From contig CACZYK010000003.1 in the NCBI GenBank assembly GCA_902785295.1, positions 44,805 to 108,804 on the forward strand: DNA of 64,000 nucleotides, read 5' to 3'. Positions 58,083 to 64,000 of the stretch are shown piece by piece (position 1 is the stretch's first letter; every line of letters starts with the position of its first letter). The notes under the pieces were generated by a model, which saw only the letters and a program-made list of their open reading frames with translations, did not search any database and was not told the origin of the DNA. Position numbers and translations under genes: made by a program. The DNA comes from an uncultured Clostridium sp. (GTDB taxonomy: Bacteria > Bacillota > Clostridia > Clostridiales > Clostridiaceae).

Positions 58083-58433
58083 ATGCCTAATTATAGAGGT
58101 GGCAGAATTAACGAAGAGGTTAAAAAAGAAATAAGTAATTTAATTCGTGATGATATAAAAGACCCTAGACTTACAGCAATGATTTCAGTAACTGCTGTTA
58201 AGGTTACTAAGGATTTAAGATATGCAAAAGTATATGTAAGTATATTTGCAAAAAATGAAGAGGAGAAAAATACAAATTTAGAAGCTTTAAAGAGTGCAGA
58301 AGGATTTGTAAGAAAAGAAATTGGTCATAGAATTAATCTTAGATATACTCCTCAAATTATATTTGAATTAGATGATTCTATTGACTATGGAATGCATATT
58401 GATAGTTTAATAGAAAAAACAAGAGGTAAGTAA
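58083..58433 (+). CDS. rbfA: Ribosome-binding factor A
   Basis: KH-fold 30S maturation factor of 116 residues. Conserved segments: RINEEVKKEISNLIRDDIKDPRL, VTAVKVTKDLRYAKVYVS and RIGHRINLRYTPQIIFELDDS (IGHRINLRYTP here). AGAGGTG precedes the ATG. It is adjacent to nrnA with only one base between the stop and the next start, so the two are coupled. Confidence 0.96.
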   Translation: MPNYRGGRINEEVKKEISNLIRDDIKDPRLTAMISVTAVKVTKDLRYAKVYVSIFAKNEEEKNTNLEALKSAEGFVRKEIGHRINLRYTPQIIFELDDSIDYGMHIDSLIEKTRGK

Positions 58434-58434
58434 T

Positions 58435-59406
58435 ATGTCATTAAAAGATATTTCAAAGGTTATATTAGAATCTAATAAAATAGGAATAGCTTTCCATGCA
58501 TCACCAGACGGTGATGCAATTGGAAGTACACTAGCTCTTTATAATGGATTAAAAGAATTAGGAAAGGATGTGTATATACTTTCTAAGGAAGTTGTTCCAG
58601 ATAATCTTGCATTTTTACCAGGTTCAGAAGAAATTGATGGAGATATGCCAAGAACAACATATGATACTGATTTGGTTATTGTACTAGATTGTGGAAATAT
58701 GGATAGAATATGTGCAAAAGTAGATGATTTTTGTGGAACTTTAATTAATATAGACCATCATGTGACAAACGATATGTATGGTGTTATTAATCATATAGAA
58801 CCAAAGTCAGCAGCAACAGCAGAGATAGTTTATCTTCTTCTTAAAGAATTAGGATATAATTTTGATAGTAAGGAAGAAATATTTCAAAGAATAGGAACAT
58901 GTATTTTTACAGGTATTGTTACAGATACAGGTTGCTTTAGACATTCTAATGTTACAAAGAGAACTCATACAATAGCAGGAGAGTTAATTGAATGTGGTGT
59001 AAATAATACAAAAATATATGATGACCTTTTTGACAATAAGCCTTATGAAAAAGTAAAGCTTATGGGCTATGCTTTAAGCAAACTTGAACTTTTAGTTAAC
59101 AATAAAGTATCATTTATAGAATTATCTAAAGAATTATTAGATAGTGTAGCTTTAGGAAATCTTGATACTAGTGATATTATTTCAATTGCTTTAGGAATAG
59201 AAGGTGTAGAGGTAGCTGTTGTTACAAAAGAAGTTGAAGATGGAGTAAAAGCAAGCTTACGTTCAAAAGCTGATTATGATGTAAGAAGAGTAGCAGAAGC
59301 TTTAGGTGGAGGCGGACATGTAAAAGCATCAGGTCTTAAACTTATGCATACTTCATTAGATGAAGCAAAATATAAAATAATTAAAGAAATAGAAAAAGAG
59401 ATGTAG
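58435..59406 (+). CDS. nrnA: Bifunctional oligoribonuclease/pAp phosphatase NrnA (DHH family)
   Basis: Degrades nanoRNAs and converts pAp to AMP; 323 residues. DHH-domain metal motifs: FHASPDGDAIGSTLAL, VLDCGNMDRI and NIDHHVTNDMYG; the C-terminal DHHA1 domain has the substrate-binding GGGGHVKASGLKL. The start ATG is one base after rbfA with GAGGTAAG as its ribosome binding site. truB begins two bases after the stop. Confidence 0.95.
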   Translation: MSLKDISKVILESNKIGIAFHASPDGDAIGSTLALYNGLKELGKDVYILSKEVVPDNLAFLPGSEEIDGDMPRTTYDTDLVIVLDCGNMDRICAKVDDFCGTLINIDHHVTNDMYGVINHIEPKSAATAEIVYLLLKELGYNFDSKEEIFQRIGTCIFTGIVTDTGCFRHSNVTKRTHTIAGELIECGVNNTKIYDDLFDNKPYEKVKLMGYALSKLELLVNNKVSFIELSKELLDSVALGNLDTSDIISIALGIEGVEVAVVTKEVEDGVKASLRSKADYDVRRVAEALGGGGHVKASGLKLMHTSLDEAKYKIIKEIEKEM

Positions 59407-59408
59407 CC

Positions 59409-60287
59409 ATGAATGGAGTTCTTAATATTTTTAAAAATAAAGGTATGACTTCTTTTGATGTTGTAAGTAGAGTTAGAAAAATAGCAGGAGAAAAAAAGGT
59501 TGGTCATACAGGTACACTTGACCCAGAAGCGGAAGGTGTACTTCCTGTTTGTATTGGAAAAGCAACTAAGATAATAGATTATATAATGGATTCTGAAAAA
59601 GGATATAGAGTAAAATTTAAGCTTGGAATCAAAACAACAACTTATGACTTAGAAGGAGAAGTAATAGAAGAAAGAGATACTTCATCTTTAACAGAAAAAG
59701 AAGTAGAAGAAGCTATTAATTCTTTTAAAGGAGAATACTCACAAGTTCCTCCAATGTTTTCTGCCTTAAAGAAAAATGGTGTAAGATTATATGATTTAGC
59801 AAGAAAAGGAATTGAAATTGAAAGAGAAGGAAGAAATATTAAAATATACAATATAGAAAATATAAATATTGAATTACCTTATGTTTCAATGGATGTTACC
59901 TGTTCTAAAGGAACATATATAAGAAGCTTATGCTATGATATTGGAGAAAAGCTTAATGTTTTTGCTACTATGACAGAACTTAAAAGATTTAAAACTTCAT
60001 TTTTCAGTGAAGATGATAGTATTAATATTGATGATTTAAATAAGGAAAATATTAAAGAGCATCTTATTTCAATAGAAGAAGCTTTAAAAAATTATCCTGA
60101 AATATATTTAACAAAAGGATATGATAAACTTATTATAAATGGAGTAAGAGTAGCAGACAAAAGATTTACAAAGAATATTGTAGAAAATGATATTCTTTAT
60201 AAGGTTTATGATGAGAATAAAAAATTTTTAGGACTTGGAAGAAAGAATAAAGAAGGATTCAAAATGGAAAAGTTATTGATTGGGTAG
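59409..60287 (+). CDS. truB: tRNA pseudouridine55 synthase TruB
   Basis: Makes the TΨC-loop pseudouridine at U55; 292 residues. The catalytic aspartate is in KVGHTGTLDPEAEGVLPVC; other motifs are GEYSQVPPMFSALKKNGVRLYDLARKG and CSKGTYIRSLCYDIG. It is coupled to nrnA, with no independent ribosome binding site beyond the AAAGAGATG that overlaps the nrnA end. ribF follows after 12 bp. Confidence 0.97.
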   Translation: MNGVLNIFKNKGMTSFDVVSRVRKIAGEKKVGHTGTLDPEAEGVLPVCIGKATKIIDYIMDSEKGYRVKFKLGIKTTTYDLEGEVIEERDTSSLTEKEVEEAINSFKGEYSQVPPMFSALKKNGVRLYDLARKGIEIEREGRNIKIYNIENINIELPYVSMDVTCSKGTYIRSLCYDIGEKLNVFATMTELKRFKTSFFSEDDSINIDDLNKENIKEHLISIEEALKNYPEIYLTKGYDKLIINGVRVADKRFTKNIVENDILYKVYDENKKFLGLGRKNKEGFKMEKLLIG

Positions 60288-60299
60288 GAGATAAAGAAA

Positions 60300-61202
60300 A
60301 TGAATAATGATACATATAGTTATGTTGCCCTTGGAAGTTTTGATGGACTTCATAAAGGACATTTATCTTTAATAAAGAAAACTGTAGAACTAGCTAAAAA
60401 GGTAAATGGAATAAGTGTAGTATATACTTTTAGAAATCATCCTAGAAAATTTATACAATCAATTGATAATCCAAAATTACTTCTTGATAATAAAAGTAAG
60501 AAAGAAATTTTAAAAAGAGAAAATATTGATTTAGTATATTTTGAAGAATTTAATAAAGAATTTATGAAATTTTCTCCAGAACAATTTATAAAATATCTAT
60601 GTGAAAAGTTTAATGTAAAGGGAATAGTAGTAGGATTTAATTATAAATTTGGATATAAAAATTCAGGAGATGTTAATCTTTTAAAAAAATTATCTAAAAC
60701 TTATAACTATGAATTATATGTTATGGAACCTTGTGTATACAATGAAGAAGCTATAAGTAGTACAAAAATTAGGCAAGCACTTATAAGAGGTGCACTTAAT
60801 GAAGCAAATGAGATGTTAACAAGACCATTTTTCATAAGAGGAGAAGTTGTTCATGGAAAACAGCTTGGAAGAACAATAGGATTTCCAACAGCAAATTTAA
60901 ATTTTTCAAAAGATATAATTCTTCCTAAAATAGGTGTATATTATACTAATGTTTTGTGGAATAATAAAATATATAAAGGTATTACTTCTATAGGTAACAA
61001 TCCAACTGTAAATGGTGAAAAAATAACCTTAGAAACCTTTATATTAGATTTTGATAAAGATATATATGATGAAGAAATATATGTTTATTTTATAAAATTT
61101 CTCAGGGAAGAAAAAAAATTTGCTTCTATAGAAAATCTTAAAAATCAATTGAAGTTAGATGCTCAAATAGCATCAAAAGAAAATATGTGGGCAATAGAAT
61201 AA
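60300..61202 (+). CDS. ribF: Bifunctional riboflavin kinase/FAD synthetase
   Basis: Converts riboflavin to FMN and then FAD; 300 residues. The N-terminal adenylyltransferase has VALGSFDGLHKGHLSLI (HKGH nucleotidyltransferase motif) and SSTKIRQALIRG; the C-terminal kinase has GRTIGFPTANL and SIGNNPTVNG. GTAGGAG precedes the ATG. It is the last gene before the separately promoted rpsO. Confidence 0.97.
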   Translation: MNNDTYSYVALGSFDGLHKGHLSLIKKTVELAKKVNGISVVYTFRNHPRKFIQSIDNPKLLLDNKSKKEILKRENIDLVYFEEFNKEFMKFSPEQFIKYLCEKFNVKGIVVGFNYKFGYKNSGDVNLLKKLSKTYNYELYVMEPCVYNEEAISSTKIRQALIRGALNEANEMLTRPFFIRGEVVHGKQLGRTIGFPTANLNFSKDIILPKIGVYYTNVLWNNKIYKGITSIGNNPTVNGEKITLETFILDFDKDIYDEEIYVYFIKFLREEKKFASIENLKNQLKLDAQIASKENMWAIE

Positions 61203-61207
61203 AATTA

Positions 61208-61236
61208 TTTACAACATTATTATGTTTTGATATAAT
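61208..61236 (+). promoter_or_regulatory. Likely sigma-A promoter of rpsO
   Basis: TTTACA (61208-61213), 17 bases and consensus TATAAT (61231-61236), immediately after ribF. Confidence 0.7.
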
Positions 61237-61242
61237 ACTTAA

Positions 61243-61321
61243 GGAACCTAGTGCTATGTTGGAAGGAGGCCATCTTCCTACTTGGAACTAAGGCGATTAT
61301 TATATGGAGGTGCTTAAAAGC
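61243..61321 (+). ncRNA. Candidate ribosomal protein S15 leader
   Basis: About 78 untranslated, GC-richer bases with a GGAAG/CTTCC hairpin around GGAGGCC (about 61261-61278) and GGAACCTAG/CTTGGAACTAAG self-complementarity. S15 binds and represses its own mRNA in several bacteria through unrelated leaders, so an autoregulatory role is plausible. I did not match it to a specific known S15 leader class. Confidence 0.45.
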
Positions 61322-61585
61322 ATGGATAAGGCAAGAAAATTAGAAATCATCAAAGAATTTGGAAGAGGAGAAGGAGATACAGGTTCTCCAGAAGTTCAAA
61401 TAGCGTTATTAACTGAAAGAATAACACATTTAACTGAACACTTCAAAGTTCACAAGAAAGATCACCACTCAAGAAGAGGTCTTTTAATGATGGTTGGACA
61501 AAGAAGAGGACTTTTAAATTACTTAAAGGAACAAGATATCGAAAGATACAGAGCAATTGTTAAAAAATTAGGTTTAAGAAAGTAA
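61322..61585 (+). CDS. rpsO: 30S ribosomal protein S15
   Basis: Ribosomal protein of 87 residues, beginning [21 protein letters not shown] and containing [29 protein letters not shown], the 16S rRNA-binding loops. I start at ATG 61322, with GGAGGTG (61306-61312) as the ribosome binding site; an earlier in-frame ATG at 61304 overlaps that site. Terminator follows; pnp is next, as in most bacteria. Confidence 0.97.
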   Translation: MDKARKLEIIKEFGRGEGDTGSPEVQIALLTERITHLTEHFKVHKKDHHSRRGLLMMVGQRRGLLNYLKEQDIERYRAIVKKLGLRK

Positions 61586-61591
61586 TCTTTT

Positions 61592-61620
61592 TAGAGCGGA
61601 CAAAATCCGCTCTATTTTTT
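61592..61620 (+). terminator. Rho-independent terminator after rpsO
   Basis: TAGAGCGGA (61592-61600) and TCCGCTCTA (61606-61614) then TTTTTT. Confidence 0.9.
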
Positions 61621-61668
61621 AAGATAATATAATAAGAAATACTATATATAGATCGAGGAGGTCTTGTA

Positions 61669-63774
61669 ATGAGCAATGTATTAAGTACAATGGTTGCAGG
61701 AAGAGAGATGAAAGTAGAATTTGGTAAGATTGGAATGTTATCAAATGCTGCTATTTTCATGAGCTATGGAGATACTGTAATATTAACAAATGTTAATGCT
61801 TCAGAGCAACCAAGAGAAGGTATAGATTTTTTCCCTTTAAGTGTGGAATATGAAGAAAGATTATATTCAGTAGGAAAAATTCCAGGTGGGTTTATAAAAA
61901 GAGAAGGAAAACCTACAGATGGGGCAATTTTAAAGGGAAGAGCTATAGATAGAAGTTTAAGACCACTATTTCCAAAGGGATATAGAAATGATGTTCAAGT
62001 AATTTGTACTGTAGTTTCAGTTGAAAAAGACAATTTACCTGAAATATTAGCAATTAATGCTGCATCAACTGCATTATGTTTATCAAGCATACCTTTTACA
62101 ACTCCAGTAGGAGCTGTTCAAGTAGGATTAGTTGATGGGGAGCTTGTTATTAATCCAAACGCAGAAGAAAGAGAAAAATCAAAGCTTGCTTTAACTGTAT
62201 GTTCTACAAAAGACAGAGTTATGATGATTGAAGCAGGTGGAGATGAAATCTCAGAAGATAAAATGATAGAAGCTATTAAATTTGGATTTGAAGCTTGCCA
62301 ACCAATAGTTAAATTCCAAGAAGAAGCTATGGAAAAGATGGGAAAAGTAAAAGATGTTCCAGAACTTTATCATCCATCAGAAGAAGTAGAAAAAGATTTA
62401 AGAGCTTTTGCATCTGATATGGTTAAAGAAGCTATGTACATAACTGATAAAGATGAAAGAAACGCAGCTATAGATAAGGTTAATGAAAAGGTTAATGAAG
62501 AATTTGGAGAAAAATATGCAGATAAGCTTGGAGATATAAAAGAAGTTCTTTACGCTATGCAAAAAGAAGTAGTAAGAAATATGCTTCTTAATGAAAAGAG
62601 AAGACCAGATGGAAGAGCTTTTGATGAAGTAAGACCAATAAGCTGTGAAGTAGGAATTCTTCCAAGAACTCATGGAACAGGTTTATTTACAAGAGGTTTA
62701 ACTCAAGTAATGACTGTTGCTACTTTAGGTTCAATTGGAGATATTCAAATATTAGATGGAATAGAAGATGATACAAAAAGATATATGCATCATTATAATT
62801 TCCCAGGATATAGCGTTGGGGAAGTTAAACCTTTAAGAGGACCAGGAAGAAGAGAAATAGGTCATGGTGCTTTAGCAGAAAGAGCATTAGAACCTCTTAT
62901 ACCTTCAGAAGAAGAATTCCCATATACAATTAGATTAGTATCTGAAGTTTTAAGCTCTAATGGTTCAACATCTCAAGCATCAGTTTGTGGTTCAACTTTA
63001 GCATTACTAGATGCAGGTGTTCCAATAAAAAGACCAGCTGCAGGTATAGCTATGGGACTTATAACATCTCCAGATTTAAAAGAAGAAGCAGTTTTAACAG
63101 ATATTCAAGGAATAGAAGATTTCTTTGGAGATATGGACTTTAAGGTTGCAGGAACTGTAGAAGGAATAACATCTATACAAGTTGATACAAAAATTAAGGG
63201 TATGAGCTTTAGCATAATTGAAAATGCTATAAGAGATGCTAGAAAAGCAAGAGTAATGATTTTAGGTAAAATTGCAGACTGTATTCCAGAGCCAAGAAAA
63301 GATGTATCAATATATGCACCAAAAACATCTGTAATTAATATAGACCCAGAAAAAATAAAAGATGTTATAGGAGCAGGTGGAAAGGTTATTAATAAAATAA
63401 TAGCTGAAACTGGTGTTAAGATAGATATAAAGGAAGATGGAACAGTATTTGTTTCTTCAGAAGACCATAAAGGAGTAAAGAACGCTATAAAGATAATTGA
63501 AGGATTAACTAAGGAAGTAAAAGTAGGAGAAGTATACTTGGGAAAGGTAACAAAAATAACTACTTTTGGCGCTTTTGTAGAAGTACTTCCAAATAAAGAA
63601 GGCTTAGTTCATATTTCAAAGCTTGATAAAAACAGAGTAAACAAGGTAGAAGATGTTGTTTCAGTAGGTGATGAAATATTAGTTAAGGTTACTGAGATAG
63701 ATAATCAAGGAAGAATAAATCTTTCAAGAAAAGATGCCTTATTAGAAAAAGAAGCAGAAAATGAACAACAATAA
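61669..63774 (+). CDS. pnp: Polyribonucleotide nucleotidyltransferase (PNPase)
   Basis: Phosphorolytic 3'-5' exonuclease of the RNA degradosome, 701 residues. Two RNase PH domains ([20 protein letters not shown] and [37 protein letters not shown]) flank a helical domain; a KH domain ([20 protein letters not shown]) and an S1 domain ([30 protein letters not shown]) complete it. AGGAGG precedes the ATG. Distance to rpsO is 83 bp with a terminator between. Confidence 0.98.
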   Translation: MSNVLSTMVAGREMKVEFGKIGMLSNAAIFMSYGDTVILTNVNASEQPREGIDFFPLSVEYEERLYSVGKIPGGFIKREGKPTDGAILKGRAIDRSLRPLFPKGYRNDVQVICTVVSVEKDNLPEILAINAASTALCLSSIPFTTPVGAVQVGLVDGELVINPNAEEREKSKLALTVCSTKDRVMMIEAGGDEISEDKMIEAIKFGFEACQPIVKFQEEAMEKMGKVKDVPELYHPSEEVEKDLRAFASDMVKEAMYITDKDERNAAIDKVNEKVNEEFGEKYADKLGDIKEVLYAMQKEVVRNMLLNEKRRPDGRAFDEVRPISCEVGILPRTHGTGLFTRGLTQVMTVATLGSIGDIQILDGIEDDTKRYMHHYNFPGYSVGEVKPLRGPGRREIGHGALAERALEPLIPSEEEFPYTIRLVSEVLSSNGSTSQASVCGSTLALLDAGVPIKRPAAGIAMGLITSPDLKEEAVLTDIQGIEDFFGDMDFKVAGTVEGITSIQVDTKIKGMSFSIIENAIRDARKARVMILGKIADCIPEPRKDVSIYAPKTSVINIDPEKIKDVIGAGGKVINKIIAETGVKIDIKEDGTVFVSSEDHKGVKNAIKIIEGLTKEVKVGEVYLGKVTKITTFGAFVEVLPNKEGLVHISKLDKNRVNKVEDVVSVGDEILVKVTEIDNQGRINLSRKDALLEKEAENEQQ

Positions 63775-63795
63775 TCAATTAAGAAATAGATAAAT

Positions 63796-63824
63796 AAAAA
63801 AGGGCAGTGCTTGCCTTTTTTTTC
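63796..63824 (+). terminator. Rho-independent terminator after pnp
   Basis: AAAAAGGGCA and TGCCTTTTTTTT around GTGCT, with one bulged G. Confidence 0.8.
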
Positions 63825-63927
63825 TATCTTTCTTTAAATAATTTTTTAGAAAGGAGGATTTATATAATTATCAAAAACATACTCAAATATAATCAAATAT
63901 AATATAATATATCTGAGGTGATTATAT

Positions 63928-63993
63928 TTGAGAAAAAATTATAAACCTAAAGAATTTGCAGAACTTTTAAATGTATCCATATTAACTTTATAA
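63928..63993 (+). pseudogene. Truncated IS607-type resolvase (TnpA) N-terminus
   Basis: A 21-codon frame from TTG 63928 (GAGGTG at 63914-63919) reads MRKNYKPKEFAELLNVSILTL and then stops. This matches the start of the MerR-like DNA-binding segment (K-P-K-E-F-A-E-L-L-N-V-S-x-x-T-L) of IS607-family serine recombinases. The normal continuation (about 180 further residues) is interrupted by TAA at 63991; the window ends seven bases later, so a frameshifted copy could continue beyond it. Upstream direct repeats of AATATAATCAAATATAAT suggest the left end of the element. Confidence 0.6.
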
Positions 63994-64000
63994 AAATTGA

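Noticed and set aside
61304-61321. Earlier in-frame ATG for rpsO
   Set aside because: It overlaps the Shine-Dalgarno of the conserved MDKARK start and adds residues not found in S15.

Overview
The window is a strongly AT-rich stretch of a low-GC endospore-forming Firmicute chromosome. Codon use (AGA, ATA and TTA rich), gene order and protein sequences fit Clostridium sensu stricto, most likely Clostridium perfringens or a close relative. The species call is inference from recognised families and synteny, not from a search. Almost everything is core housekeeping DNA and almost everything is on the + strand, as expected for one replichore.

Layout: (1) 1-7040: end of rsmB, rlmN, the stp-prkC phosphatase/kinase pair, rsgA, thiN, a 23-codon spoVM, and rpmB on the opposite strand. 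(2) 7220-18690: an Asp23-family gene, fakA, recG, rsmD, coaD and a coiled-coil protein; ylbJ and tmcAL on the minus strand; then pta-ackA and yceD-rpmF. (3) 18700-19213: a non-coding island that looks like a decayed IS200/IS605-type TnpB remnant lying directly against plsX. (4) 19214-33050: plsX, acpP, rnc, an Elp3-like radical SAM gene, a 33-residue membrane peptide, smc, ftsY, ylxM, ffh, rpsP, khpA, rimM, trmD, rplS, rbgA, rnhB. (5) 33284-39626: yraN (minus), comM, dprA, topA, codY. (6) 39977-49138: rpsB, tsf, pyrH, frr, uppS, cdsA, a frameshifted AI-2E-family permease gene, dxr, rseP, ispG. (7) 49250-63774: polC, then the rimP-nusA-rnpM-ylxQ-infB-rbfA-nrnA-truB-ribF translation operon, rpsO and pnp. 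(8) 63850-64000: the left end of a truncated IS607-type resolvase gene.

The genes serve translation and ribosome assembly (rRNA and tRNA modification, four ribosomal-protein genes with leaders or terminators, RsgA, RbgA, RimM, RimP, RbfA, IF2, EF-Ts, Frr), protein targeting (FtsY, Ffh), lipid and envelope precursors (PlsX, ACP, CdsA, UppS, Dxr, IspG), replication and recombination (PolC, TopA, RecG, SMC, DprA), acetate production (Pta, AckA), regulation (PrkC/Stp, CodY) and sporulation (SpoVM, YlbJ).

No CRISPR array, defence island, prophage, tRNA or rRNA is visible. The most interesting signals are at RNA level. Two genes (khpA, topA) have a stable hairpin between the Shine-Dalgarno sequence and the AUG. 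A family of dispersed intergenic stem-loops shares a loop motif close to TGAYTTRRAR. The rimP-nusA operon has an elaborate leader with a closing stem and two terminator-like hairpins. Other oddities are plsX without a recognisable ribosome binding site behind a transposon-like scar, and a frameshift in the AI-2E permease gene.
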